DNA of 64,000 nt from Aciduricibacillus chroicocephali (GTDB lineage Bacteria; Bacillota; Bacilli; Bacillales; Amphibacillaceae): positions 441,001 to 505,000 of the forward strand of contig NZ_CP129113.1 of NCBI RefSeq assembly GCF_030762805.1. The letters run 5' to 3'. The translations under genes were made by a program, and so were the position numbers. The notes under the pieces were generated by a model that saw nothing but the letters and a program-made list of their open reading frames with translations, did no database searches and was not told the DNA's origin. How positions within the stretch are numbered: the stretch's first letter is position 1; each line of letters opens with the position of its first letter. Positions 17,018 to 26,007 of the stretch are shown here, in pieces.

Positions 17018-17896
17018 ATGAAAAAAATGATAATTTTTGCTTTAAGTTGTACCTTTGCACTTCTTGGCTTTTTAGTAATAGCCGACAATGGAGCAGCAGC
17101 TTCTAGCAAAACAATGTACGTCACAGCCGACTCCCTGAATGTTAGACAAGCTCCTTCTATAAAAGCGAAGATTGAAACGAAAGTGAAGAAACATACAGCC
17201 CTTATAGTGCAAGAAGTGGACGGTTCATGGAGCAAAGTAACTGTGAATCAGCAAACCGGATGGGTCTCCAGTAAATATCTTACCTTAAAGAAACCGCAAA
17301 ATTATGCCAATCGGCTTAAGACAATTGATAAGAATAGCCAGCTCATTCTTGTTACTTCCAATGGTGGGAAATCGAGTAAAGCGGATATCATGACATATGA
17401 TAGAAACAAAAAGGGGAAATGGGTTCTCCGCATGAAAGTGAAAGGACATATCGGAAAGTATGGATTTACTACTAATAAAACAGAAGGTAACAGTGAGACA
17501 CCAGTTGGCAAGTACACAATTGGGACAGCCTTCGGACAAAAAGGTAACCCGGGTACAAAGCTTCCTTTCCGTAATATAACAAATGATGATGTGTGGGTAG
17601 ATGATCCATCGTCCAAGCTCTACAATACATGGCAATCGAGAGAAAAGACAGAACACATGTGGAAAAGTGCCGAAAATATGAATCATAAATTGTATAAATA
17701 TGGGTTTGTGATTAACTACAACACGAAGCGTATCCCGAACAAGGGGAGTGCGATATTCTTCCATATCGGTAACAGCTATACTTTGGGATGCACAGCGACT
17801 AGCGAAACGAATGTAATCAGAATCCTTAAATGGCTCGATCCAAAGAAGGAGCCGGTCATCATCCAGACACCTTTGAACGCATTAAATAAATATTAA
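17018..17896 (+). CDS. Secreted SH3b - L,D-transpeptidase (YkuD domain) protein
   Basis: 292 residues. A Sec signal peptide (MKKMIIFALSCTFALLGFLV, cleavage after the AAA region near residue 28) precedes a bacterial SH3 domain (about 33-90, YVTADSLNVRQAPS ... GWVSSKYLTL). A YkuD-type catalytic domain follows with TPVGKYTIG and the active-site run FFHIGNSYTLGC (His...Cys). It would crosslink or modify peptidoglycan outside the membrane, the SH3 domain binding wall material. ATG 17018 has AGAGGAG about 8 bases upstream; the in-frame extension to 16874 overlaps murB and is not credible. Confidence 0.88.
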   Translation: MKKMIIFALSCTFALLGFLVIADNGAAASSKTMYVTADSLNVRQAPSIKAKIETKVKKHTALIVQEVDGSWSKVTVNQQTGWVSSKYLTLKKPQNYANRLKTIDKNSQLILVTSNGGKSSKADIMTYDRNKKGKWVLRMKVKGHIGKYGFTTNKTEGNSETPVGKYTIGTAFGQKGNPGTKLPFRNITNDDVWVDDPSSKLYNTWQSREKTEHMWKSAENMNHKLYKYGFVINYNTKRIPNKGSAIFFHIGNSYTLGCTATSETNVIRILKWLDPKKEPVIIQTPLNALNKY

Positions 17897-17936
17897 AAAA
17901 AGCGCCTGATGCGATATTCGCATCAGGCGCTTGCCT
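17895..17936. terminator. Bidirectional terminator, L,D-transpeptidase / winged-helix gene
   Basis: Stem AGCGCCTGATGCGA / TCGCATCAGGCGCT (14 bp), 3-base loop. The minus-strand copy is followed by TTTTTT; the plus strand by a weaker TTGCCTT. It lies between two converging stop codons. Confidence 0.88.
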
Positions 17937-18667
17937 TATAATTCTAGCATTCCTTGCTCCTCAATCTGTTTCTCCAGTTGTATATCCCATCGGTCAAGAA
18001 ATGTGTTCCAAACCCGTGTATACCGGCGTTCTTCCAACTTATTAATAAGAAGAAACTCAATGCATGGAACCGCGTAATCTGCTAATTTGTTTGGTTTTTC
18101 CACCGATTTGATTACAACTTGAGTATTGTCTGCATCCAATTCAGATTCTGTTTGCAGAGTCGTAATCAGTTGTGTTTCTTCCAATTCTTCTCCATCAGTC
18201 TTAAATACCCCAGCCCAACGATAGATACTTGTCTGTTCGACTGAATCAAGCTCACGTTCTCCACCGATATATTCGCCGTGACAAGGGCTGTAGAAAAGTT
18301 TTTTCTCTTCTTGCTCAGGGGGATGTTCGTAGATACCGGATTCTAGCCGTGATTTCCCCAATTCGGTTAATTGATATACGTCCTCATCCTTATTGATCAT
18401 CTCGGCAATCTGCATCCTCCGAATCAAGTCCTCAGCAAAAATAGGTTCAACGCTTAAAAACGAAGCGAGTTCTTTGGCTGAATTTATATCCATCTTTTGA
18501 ACTGTGATGAGAATCATCTTCATAAGCACATCCATTGTCGTTCTCTTGACTGTGTTGAAGGAGAGCTGATGGAGTTCGATAGGCAATGACCAAGATGCAT
18601 TAGCCAAAATTTCAACATCAGATTGTTTCTGCAACTCTGCTTGCAGTTTACTCACCAGTTTATCCAT
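17936..18667 (-). CDS. Winged-helix-like partner protein of the SF1 helicase
   Basis: 243 residues, acidic, no membrane segment or signal. Residues about 40-110 (TTMDVLMKMILITVQKMD ... MINKDEDVYQLTELGKSRLE) read as helices followed by the strand pattern YQLTELG seen at the end of many winged-helix domains. The rest (residues 115-243) is not recognised; CHGEY near residue 130 is not part of a clear motif. Its ATG lies within the last codons of the helicase gene (8-base overlap) with AAGGAG 9 bases upstream, so the two are translationally coupled and probably work together. Function unknown; DNA or RNA binding is inference. Confidence 0.6.
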   Translation of the reverse strand: MDKLVSKLQAELQKQSDVEILANASWSLPIELHQLSFNTVKRTTMDVLMKMILITVQKMDINSAKELASFLSVEPIFAEDLIRRMQIAEMINKDEDVYQLTELGKSRLESGIYEHPPEQEEKKLFYSPCHGEYIGGERELDSVEQTSIYRWAGVFKTDGEELEETQLITTLQTESELDADNTQVVIKSVEKPNKLADYAVPCIEFLLINKLEERRYTRVWNTFLDRWDIQLEKQIEEQGMLEL

Positions 18668-21600
18668 GCATTTGTTGCTCCTTCACAGTGCGAATTTTAC
18701 CTTGGTGTTGAACTGTTTCGTAAAGTCTCTGGTACATATCCCGCGCTTTCTCGTTCTTCGTTCTGGAAGCAAACATTTCAGAGCTGCCAATGATGATGAG
18801 TAACTCCCGTGAGCGAGAGAGGGCAACATTGAGACGACGGTAATCTTTGGCAAAGCCGATATCTCCGCTTGATTCGTCGTGATTGCGAACGAAGCTCAAG
18901 ATGATGATATCCATTTCCATGCCTTGGAATTTATCGACGGATCCGGTACGGCAATGAAGATGCTTTGGTCTGATTTCCTGATCAATCAAATGGTTGATCC
19001 GCTTTACTTGTTCACCATAAAAGCTAATGATACCGACGCTTTTCTTTTCATTATCTGAGATGCGTCCAGCCGCTTTTGCTAGTTCAGTTGCACTTTCCAA
19101 ATCTAGGAGTGATTCACGGATCAATTGGAGCTCTGCTTTATTGAACCGGCTTGTCCCACCTTTTGGTTTCTCTTCAAAATAGGCATGTTCATTCGGTGTA
19201 TCGATCCAGAGAAGATGTTCTTCTCGTTGGATTAACGGGCTCTCAAGCAGATGATCGCGTGCAAGATCCGAATCGGGAAGACCACATTGCAGTTCGTAAT
19301 TCCCTTCCTTATAAAAAGGAGATATCGTTGACATTATCCGTTCATGCATGCGGTACTGAATGCTGAGCATCGTTTTATTCTGCTTTGGAAGAGTACGGAA
19401 GAGTCTTTCAAACAATGATTCATTAAGGAGCTTGCGTAATCCCTGCTGCTCATTGGATTCTTGTGTATGGATGAATTCATCCATCGTTTCCTGGCCGATT
19501 AGTGGAGGCAATTGATGGTGGTCGCCGACAAGAATAATTTTCTTTCCTTTTAGCATTGGTAACAGAAGTTCTGGTGGTGTTGCTTTGGAAACTTCGTCAA
19601 TGATGACAACGTCAAATTCCGGATAGTCTTCCATGAACGCTTTGGAAGCAGAAGCGACACAGGTTGTTCCGATCACATTCGCATGTTGGACATACAACTT
19701 GCGAATTTCATCGAGGTCATATTCACTCGCTTCTTCAAGCAGCAATTCCCATTGTCGCTGCAACTCGATACGGATTGGAAGCTTGTTCTGTTCCTTCTTC
19801 AATTGATCAAGTTCTTCTTCTCCTTCAGCAATGCTGTCTGTCAATCCCTTAAGTTCATTTTTAATTTCAGGATTTAGCCGGTCTTTTTTATCGGCAATCT
19901 GCTCACTTATATGATCGAGTTGCATTTCCATCTCGTCTTTCTCTTTTTGGGAAAGTGCCAAAACATCTTCGGCTTCCTGAACTGATACCTTTAAAACAGC
20001 TTGCTGATTCTGGGTAACATCCAATCTAGTAACTGCTTCTTTAATATTCGCAAGTTGTTCCTCGCATTCGAGTATGCCTGAGTGAACATTTTCAAGACCG
20101 GTTGCAAGCTCTGCCTCTGTCATATTGAATTCATTCAAATTCTTTTCAGCCAATTGGACAGCGAGAGAATTCCTCTCTTCGGTTAAAGTATGCAAACGCT
20201 GCTGGAAAGCTTGTTTTTCCTCGTTAAGTTCTGACAATCGTCTCATGAAATATGAGCGTGTACCTTTCTTAATGACGGTAAAAAGACGTTTTACTTCTTG
20301 ACGAATTTGCATTTGCTGTTGAATGGCATGTCCCATTTCCAATACTTCATCGAGCTTTCCGTAGAGGTGGGAAAGATTGTTTGCCAGTTTTTGAAGGACT
20401 AAAGTCTTTTGCTCTGGATGGCCAGGCATAGCGAGCAGTTTTTTTGTTTCCGGTCTGATCAGAAAACGGCCAATCTGGTCGACCATGTCATGCATCTCAG
20501 GAATGGTTCCAAATGTATTGGTAACCCGCTTCGGAATCTGACCGAGAGGGAAAGCTTGTCTATGCAATGTTTCTTCGATTTTTGAAATGGCATTGCGAAG
20601 TCTTTCATGCAACTGTTTCACTTCATCAATCTGATAGGGAAGAGAAGTGATGCCATGACCAATCCGGTTCATTTCTCCAATATCAAGTGTCAGATCGAGG
20701 GGGAGTTCCATCCCATTTTCCTCGAACAGCTGTTGCAATTTATCAATCTTTTGAACTCCGGGCAGACACCCACTCATTTTTTCATAAACGGTCTGCTCTT
20801 TATCAATTTCTGGAATGCGGGTAGTCGCAGTTGCAAGAGAGCTCTCTGCATTTTGCAATTGTTTATTCAACTTGAATACCTTTTCGATCTCTTCCAGTCT
20901 TCCAAGTTCTTTTAGTAGTTTTGCGTTATTAGCTTCCAAAGTTTCTGCTGCAGGTTCTTTTTCAAGTAATCCCTGCAACTCGTCGATTTCGTTAATAATT
21001 GAATTGAGTTCCTGTTTACGCTGCTTCAAAATGTTCTCTGAATCTAACAGCTTTTCTTGAACTTTGCTTAAAACCTTATCTTTCTCAATTCTGTCTCTTT
21101 GTAAATGTTCCAATTCCTGCTCTAGCTTATGTTGAATTGCGAGCTCTTCCTTAAGAGCTTCCTGACGGGTGTTCATTTGATTAATGGTTTTCTCCAACTC
21201 AGTGATCTCATTTTGCAATTCAGTCTGACGGGCAACAGTCTTTTGCAAATCTTGCCGCACATTTTCAAGTGTTCCGTCACGCCAATGAAGAGCGACATTT
21301 TCCTCGATAAATTTCCTGCCTTCTTCCTCAATGCTCTCTGTTCTTCCATAACGCAATATACGGATGGCGGGATCGGAAAGCAGACGGCCAAGTGCGTTAT
21401 CGACTGCAAGATTGGATTGCGAAGCGACAAGCGTCCGCAGTCCTGCTTTTACATTCTGATAGCAGATTTCTGAGATTACCGTCGTCTTTCCAGTTCCAGG
21501 AGGACCCTGGATCACATATAGATCGTTCGCCTTCATTGCACCGGTAACAGCTTCTCTTTGAAATTCATTAAGGTTATTGTGAAAATCCAAATCAAATTTT

Positions 21601-22496
21601 TTATTATTTATTTTAACGAGCGGTCGTTCTGCGAAAAGGATTTTCTCTAAGTTGGCATTGGCTGCGAGGCCATCCTCAAGATCTTTAAATCCTTTGCGCA
21701 ATCTGCGTATTTGAGTTAAAGAGGCAAAATTGGAAAGGGTAATTTTCCCATTTGGAGCAGGAAGCTTATTTGTCTCACGGGCAGCCTTTTGCAAAGGTCT
21801 TTTTAGCTCAACTTCGACAATCTGCTTGCCTTTGTTGGCATTAACTACTTGTCCGAGGTCAACTGAAGGACTTTCCAATTTGACACTAAAGCCTTGCAAT
21901 TGTCTCCAATTCTTTGCTTTAAGACCATTACAATGCAGACGAACCTTTGTGAAGTCTCCGGAAAAAGAATAAGTGGAGAATGTGCAGTGTATATCCTCAA
22001 CATCCGCTTGGCTTTCCGCAATCTGCAAATAACCTTCCCAGCTCTCAATTTGTTTCTTTACATATTCGGAACGCTCCTCGGCAACAGGCAACCCTTGTAA
22101 TGTCATATGGATGTCAGCAGCAAGCGGGAGGCCTGGACGGTTCAATTGAAAATCAAAAAGCCCTTGATAACGCCGGTTCGTCTTTACTGACTCTCTAGTC
22201 CCACGGACATGGAAACCGGTCGCAAGAAGTCCGTCTGATTTTAATACACACTGCATGACAGCGACACGCGCATCTAGTTTCTTACCGAGCCGAGGATTTG
22301 TCTCCGGGTCGAAATAAAAAGCATAAGAATGATTTCCTTGCCGGTTGAGGGGTTGTTTCTCCACATGGACATCAAAAGCAGATTCAAGTGCAAAGAAAGT
22401 CTGCTCATTTGCAAGCCATTTTCGTATACCATCTCGTGCGTTATTCGTCATGGCAAGGCTGCAGCGAATCGTCTGCTGTATCTTTTTAGTCATCAT
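18660..22496 (-). CDS. Large SF1 (UPF1/DNA2-like) helicase with coiled-coil insert
   Basis: 1278 residues. N-terminal region of about 300 residues of no recognised family. Helicase motifs follow in order: Q-like NEFQREAV, motif I GPPGTGKTT (about 331-339), Ia VASQSNLAVDN (357-367), II VVIIDEVSKATP (963-974), III GDHHQLPP (991-998), IV QYRMHE (1047-1052), V VDKFQGMEMDIIIL (1187-1200), VI RRLNVALSRSR (1220-1230). Between Ia and II, residues about 405-930 are mostly coiled coil rich in Glu/Lys/Leu/Gln, an insertion larger than the helicase core itself. Motif II is DEVS where many relatives have DEAS/DEAA. No nuclease domain is visible at the C-terminus. It is coupled to a 22-codon ORF upstream and a winged-helix-like gene downstream. 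SF1 family by motifs is certain; biological role (repair, RNA turnover or defence) is not known. Confidence 0.85.
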   Translation of the reverse strand: MMTKKIQQTIRCSLAMTNNARDGIRKWLANEQTFFALESAFDVHVEKQPLNRQGNHSYAFYFDPETNPRLGKKLDARVAVMQCVLKSDGLLATGFHVRGTRESVKTNRRYQGLFDFQLNRPGLPLAADIHMTLQGLPVAEERSEYVKKQIESWEGYLQIAESQADVEDIHCTFSTYSFSGDFTKVRLHCNGLKAKNWRQLQGFSVKLESPSVDLGQVVNANKGKQIVEVELKRPLQKAARETNKLPAPNGKITLSNFASLTQIRRLRKGFKDLEDGLAANANLEKILFAERPLVKINNKKFDLDFHNNLNEFQREAVTGAMKANDLYVIQGPPGTGKTTVISEICYQNVKAGLRTLVASQSNLAVDNALGRLLSDPAIRILRYGRTESIEEEGRKFIEENVALHWRDGTLENVRQDLQKTVARQTELQNEITELEKTINQMNTRQEALKEELAIQHKLEQELEHLQRDRIEKDKVLSKVQEKLLDSENILKQRKQELNSIINEIDELQGLLEKEPAAETLEANNAKLLKELGRLEEIEKVFKLNKQLQNAESSLATATTRIPEIDKEQTVYEKMSGCLPGVQKIDKLQQLFEENGMELPLDLTLDIGEMNRIGHGITSLPYQIDEVKQLHERLRNAISKIEETLHRQAFPLGQIPKRVTNTFGTIPEMHDMVDQIGRFLIRPETKKLLAMPGHPEQKTLVLQKLANNLSHLYGKLDEVLEMGHAIQQQMQIRQEVKRLFTVIKKGTRSYFMRRLSELNEEKQAFQQRLHTLTEERNSLAVQLAEKNLNEFNMTEAELATGLENVHSGILECEEQLANIKEAVTRLDVTQNQQAVLKVSVQEAEDVLALSQKEKDEMEMQLDHISEQIADKKDRLNPEIKNELKGLTDSIAEGEEELDQLKKEQNKLPIRIELQRQWELLLEEASEYDLDEIRKLYVQHANVIGTTCVASASKAFMEDYPEFDVVIIDEVSKATPPELLLPMLKGKKIILVGDHHQLPPLIGQETMDEFIHTQESNEQQGLRKLLNESLFERLFRTLPKQNKTMLSIQYRMHERIMSTISPFYKEGNYELQCGLPDSDLARDHLLESPLIQREEHLLWIDTPNEHAYFEEKPKGGTSRFNKAELQLIRESLLDLESATELAKAAGRISDNEKKSVGIISFYGEQVKRINHLIDQEIRPKHLHCRTGSVDKFQGMEMDIIILSFVRNHDESSGDIGFAKDYRRLNVALSRSRELLIIIGSSEMFASRTKNEKARDMYQRLYETVQHQGKIRTVKEQQMHG

Positions 22497-22564
22497 TATT
22501 CTGCAAATCCTTCTAATATATAGGAAGCCGGATCGTTCGGCATTTCAATGAATTTTGTAATCAA
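22496..22564 (-). CDS. 22-codon leader ORF coupled to the helicase gene
   Basis: TTG 22564 opens a 22-residue frame, MITKFIEMPNDPASYILEGFAE, ending in TAA that overlaps the helicase ATG as TAATG. It has a better ribosome binding site (AGAGGTG, 6 bases upstream) than the helicase itself (AGAAGGA, 11 bases before ATG 22496). This fits a translated leader peptide or microprotein coupling ribosomes into the helicase. It is too short for family assignment. Confidence 0.5.
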   Translation of the reverse strand: MITKFIEMPNDPASYILEGFAE

Positions 22565-22585
22565 GGCAATCACCTCTAATGCTCT

Positions 22586-22613
22586 ATTATAGCGGAAAAC
22601 CGACTCAAGGCAA
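22586..22613 (-). promoter_or_regulatory. Promoter of the helicase operon
   Basis: Minus strand: -35 TTGCCT (22613-22608), 16-base spacer, -10 TATAAT (22591-22586). The start site would be only about 15-20 bases before the leader ORF. The remaining bases 22620-22795 hold no gene that I can see. Confidence 0.65.
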
Positions 22614-22797
22614 TTTACGAAAATGTCGGACCATTCACTAAGATTGTAGTGAGAAAGAAGGTAGTGAATCGTTTTGCATTGGTTATAGAAATCAGACTGA
22701 TAGAAGGGAAGAAATATCCTTTCATGATCATCAAGTGTTATCAGGTTTTGTAGTTTTTCAATTTAACTGTAGTTAGTAGAGCAGTTTTCATAAATAA

Positions 22798-22839
22798 AGA
22801 AGCACCACTTTGGCTACGTTTTTCCAAAATGGTGCTTCT
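22798..22839 (-). terminator. Terminator of the ehu-like ABC operon
   Basis: AGAAGCACCACTTTGG / CCAAAATGGTGCTTCT, 16-bp stem with one G-U pair; on the minus strand it is followed by TTTATTTATG. Confidence 0.8.
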
Positions 22840-22858
22840 AAAATATTGTTAAGAGTGC

Positions 22859-23635
22859 TCAACTCATACTTCTGAATCTGTGAAGGAAGCTTTGCAATCG
22901 TTCATTATTTGAGTGCTGCAAAACGTCCTCTGGTTTGCCGTCTTCGGCAATGACGCCTTCGTCTAGGAAGATGACACGGTCGGCAACATCTAGAGCGAAG
23001 TCCATTTCATGAGTGACGAGAACCATGGCCATTTCACCTTCATATGCAATATCGCGTATTACTTCGAGCACTTCACCGACAAGCTCAGGGTCCAGAGCGG
23101 ATGTGACTTCGTCGAATAGCATAATTTTTGGCCGCATGACAAGTGCTCGTGCCATAGCAACGCGTTGTTTCTGCCCGCCGGATAGTTGGCTCGGATAGTT
23201 GTCAAGCTTGTCTCCAAGGCCCACTTTCTCAAGCATTTCGATTGAGCGCTTACGGGCAGAGGCCTTGTTTTCTTTTTGTACATGAATTGGAGCTGTCATG
23301 CAGTTTTCCAGAATGGTCATATGCGGGAACAGATTGAAGTGCTGGAAGACCATTCCGATTTCCCCGCGGACGGAGCGAAGGTGCTTTTCATTGGCGCGGA
23401 CAAGTTTTCCGCCTTTCTCCATTTGCCACAAATTATCGCCTTCAACGATAATTTGGCCGGAAGTTGGTTCTTCAAGAGTCATGAGCATGCGGATGATCGT
23501 CGTTTTACCAGAACCGCTCGGTCCGATAAGCGCAATCTTTTCAGCTGGTCGGATGTCCAGATTAATTCCCTTTAACACATCAACATCGCCAAATGATTTG
23601 TGAACATCTTTGAACTGAACGATGGGGTCTGTCAT
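22859..23635 (-). CDS. ehuA: Amino-acid-type ABC transporter ATPase, ectoine/hydroxyectoine type EhuA
   Basis: 258-residue ATPase of the polar amino acid family. Walker [11 protein letters not shown]-loop [12 protein letters not shown], signature [15 protein letters not shown], Walker [14 protein letters not shown], switch VTHEMDFA. The insert between Walker A and Q-loop ([20 protein letters not shown]) fits the EhuA/GlnQ-like branch. It drives import through the two permeases encoded just upstream. Strong site AAAAAGGAGTG. The ectoine assignment rests on the whole four-gene set and is less certain than the transporter class. Confidence 0.75.
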   Translation of the reverse strand: MTDPIVQFKDVHKSFGDVDVLKGINLDIRPAEKIALIGPSGSGKTTIIRMLMTLEEPTSGQIIVEGDNLWQMEKGGKLVRANEKHLRSVRGEIGMVFQHFNLFPHMTILENCMTAPIHVQKENKASARKRSIEMLEKVGLGDKLDNYPSQLSGGQKQRVAMARALVMRPKIMLFDEVTSALDPELVGEVLEVIRDIAYEGEMAMVLVTHEMDFALDVADRVIFLDEGVIAEDGKPEDVLQHSNNERLQSFLHRFRSMS

Positions 23636-23666
23636 AACGGTTCACTCCTTTTTATCTATTATACAA

Positions 23667-24359
23667 TCAGGCAATCGCTTTCTTCTTGTCAAATTTGAAA
23701 TTCATTCGTCTCTCGAGCCAGCTGGTCAGCAGGGAAGAGATATAGCTAAGTGCGAGGAAGAGCAGAGCGACAATCGTCAAGGGCTCTAGGTAGTTCCAGT
23801 ATTGATCGCCATAGTCTTGTGCGAGCCGCATGATGCCGACAACTCCGATTGTGGCTGCCAGAGGCACTTCTTTAAATAGGATGATCAAATAGTTACCGAG
23901 CATTGGAATCATCGGAGGCAAAGCCTGTGGCAAAATAATTTTTATCCATTTTAATCTTGTAGGGAAGTTGAGTGCCTTAGCAGCTTCCCACTGTCCTTTG
24001 TCTACGTGATTTATGCCGGAGCGATAAACTTCGCTGATGTATGTACTGAAGTGGAGCCCAAGTGCAATAACTGCGCAAGCAAAAGGCGAGATTGTCGCGC
24101 CGACATAGGGTACGGTAGGCCAGCCATAATAAATGAAGAACAGTTGTACGAGTGGTGGTGTCGAACGAATGAATTCCATAATCCAGGTGAACAGCCAACT
24201 AAACGGTTTAACAGGAATGCGGCGCAGGAATAGCCATACAAAACCGAAGAGCAGTGCAAATATGTAGCAGGTGACAGTAAGACCGAGTGTAATGCCAATT
24301 CCTTTTACAACGAACGGAAAAGCATCAGAGAATGTTTCCCAACTCCATCCATCAGTCAT
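23667..24359 (-). CDS. ehuD: ABC transporter permease, EhuD-like
   Basis: 230-residue HisM-type permease with about five membrane helices and the EAA loop ...QWEAAKALNFPTRLKWIKIILPQALPPMIPMLGNYLI. The N-terminal WSWETFSDAFPFVVKGIGITL and EFIRSTPPLVQLFFIYY are typical of amino acid permeases of the ectoine/glutamine branch. It forms the heterodimeric channel with the preceding permease, whose stop it overlaps by 4 bases. Confidence 0.72.
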   Translation of the reverse strand: MTDGWSWETFSDAFPFVVKGIGITLGLTVTCYIFALLFGFVWLFLRRIPVKPFSWLFTWIMEFIRSTPPLVQLFFIYYGWPTVPYVGATISPFACAVIALGLHFSTYISEVYRSGINHVDKGQWEAAKALNFPTRLKWIKIILPQALPPMIPMLGNYLIILFKEVPLAATIGVVGIMRLAQDYGDQYWNYLEPLTIVALLFLALSYISSLLTSWLERRMNFKFDKKKAIA

Positions 24360-25018
24360 TCACTAGCAACTCCTTTCTTTGAGAATCCTTCCATCTTGCG
24401 TACGAGCCAGATGAGTGGCAGTGCAAGGATGAAATAGGCGATAAGTATTAACAGGTAGACGTTTGATGATTCAGCGAGATGTGTGCTGCGGTATAGGTTT
24501 CCGTAATAAAGCATATCGGAGAGCCCAATTAGTGATACGAGAGAAGTTGCTTTCAGCATTTGAATCAAGTAGTTTCCGAATTCCGGCAGCATCATTCGTG
24601 TGGCCTGAGGCAATATGATGAGGCGCATACGTTGGAACCCGGTCATATTAAGTGCAATGCCTGCTTCCGTCTGTCCTTTTGAAACTGCGAGTATCGATCC
24701 GCGAACAATCTCCGACATATAAGCCCCATAGTTGAGTGAAATCGCAATAATGCCAGCCCAGATGTCCGAACCAATATCAAAATTGAATAGGATTGGAAGT
24801 GCGTAGTATAGCCAGAAGAGCTGCACAATAAGAGAAGTCCCGCGGAACACTTCAATATAGAATCCAACGAATTTACGAATGAAGATGTTTTTGGAAAGGC
24901 GTCCAAGACCGGAAATGAAGGCAATTATATAGCTAAAGAATGCCGAACCAATTAGAACAAGGATCGTAATGCGCAGACCTTTTAATAAAATAGGAAATAT
25001 TTCAGTAAGAGTATCCAT
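24356..25018 (-). CDS. ehuC: ABC transporter permease, EhuC-like
   Basis: 220-residue HisQ/HisM-type permease. RGTSLIVQLFWLYYALP is the conserved membrane segment and GQTEAGIALNMTGFQRMRLIILPQATRMMLPEFGNYLIQ the EAA loop contacting the ATPase. ATG 25018 has AAAGGAG about 7 bases upstream. It lies between the binding protein and the second permease in a B-C-D-A order. Confidence 0.72.
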   Translation of the reverse strand: MDTLTEIFPILLKGLRITILVLIGSAFFSYIIAFISGLGRLSKNIFIRKFVGFYIEVFRGTSLIVQLFWLYYALPILFNFDIGSDIWAGIIAISLNYGAYMSEIVRGSILAVSKGQTEAGIALNMTGFQRMRLIILPQATRMMLPEFGNYLIQMLKATSLVSLIGLSDMLYYGNLYRSTHLAESSNVYLLILIAYFILALPLIWLVRKMEGFSKKGVASE

Positions 25019-25122
25019 ATCACTGCTCCTTTGCTAGTTAATTAGAATAATCCATGGAATCATGAATTCCGCGTACCGGAAGAGATTCCATGGATTACCG
25101 TTAATTAAATATCGAGAAAGAC

Positions 25123-26007
25123 TTAAAAATTACCACTGCATACTTTCTCTGTTGTAATATCATCGGCGACCATGTTGGACTTCTCACTGAATCCGTTTTG
25201 TTCGAGCAGTTTGGCAACTGTGCCGTTGTCTTTTAATTCCTGCAACTTTTCATTGTAGGCTTTACGCAAGTCATCGCTGCCTTTTTTAAAAGCAGCAGCA
25301 CCATAGCTTGGATTACCTTCCACTTTAGGTTGTTTAAAGTCTTCAACGAATTCAAGCTTGTCCGAATTTGCTGATTCAAGTGCCATTTTAATTGTCATCT
25401 CTGTACCTGTTGTGGCATCAGCACGTCCTGATTCAACAGCAGAGAACGTGGCGGGAATATCAGAAGCAGCTTGAATTTGTTTAGCATCTACGCCGATTTC
25501 TTTCAAGAATCCATTCTCTGTGGCACCGGACATGACAGATACCTTGATATCTTTGTTATTTGCTATATCTTCATAGCTGTGTAGTTTTTTCGGATTGCCT
25601 CTTTTGACAATCAGACCCTCACCGTAGGTCATTTCTGGCTCGCCAAATGCAACGCTTCTGCAGCGATCGGGCGTAATTGCCATACCAGCCGTTATAACAT
25701 CGAATTTACCTGCTTTCAGTCCGGGAATAAGCTGGCTAAAGTCGGCAAGTTTTCCTTCGACTTCATCAACTCCAAGCTCTTGGAAAACAGCTTTTGCGAT
25801 GTCAACTGCAGCTCCTTTAAGCTCGTCTCCTTCCTGATAGGCATAGGGTTTTTCGTTGGCAAAACCGATGACAACTTTCCCTTTATTTTTAATTGTTTCA
25901 AGCTGGTTCTTTTCACTTGCTTTGCTGTCTTTGCTATCGGATGAGCCGCAAGCTGCAAGCATGAGCGTGACTGAGAGCAATACAATCGCAGTAAGAATTT
26001 TTTTCAC
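25123..26007 (-). CDS. ehuB: Solute-binding lipoprotein, ectoine/hydroxyectoine type EhuB
   Basis: 294 residues. Lipoprotein signal with lipobox LAAC near residue 20, then a type II periplasmic-binding fold: VVIGFANEKPYAYQEGDELKGAAVDIAK, FSQLIPGLKAGKFDVITAGMAITPDRC, and MSGATENGFLKEIGVD. The AGM-ITP(D/E)RC stretch is characteristic of EhuB-type binding proteins. It would capture ectoines outside the membrane as osmoprotectant or nutrient. GTG start; a G-rich site GGGGGT lies about 12 bases upstream. Substrate is inferred and could be another polar amino acid derivative. Confidence 0.68.
   Translation of the reverse strand: MKKILTAIVLLSVTLMLAACGSSDSKDSKASEKNQLETIKNKGKVVIGFANEKPYAYQEGDELKGAAVDIAKAVFQELGVDEVEGKLADFSQLIPGLKAGKFDVITAGMAITPDRCRSVAFGEPEMTYGEGLIVKRGNPKKLHSYEDIANNKDIKVSVMSGATENGFLKEIGVDAKQIQAASDIPATFSAVESGRADATTGTEMTIKMALESANSDKLEFVEDFKQPKVEGNPSYGAAAFKKGSDDLRKAYNEKLQELKDNGTVAKLLEQNGFSEKSNMVADDITTEKVCSGNF

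Noticed and set aside
17936..22564. Helicase unit as a proven defence system
   Set aside because: No integrase, nuclease, toxin or known defence neighbour is present; only the family and coupling are supported.
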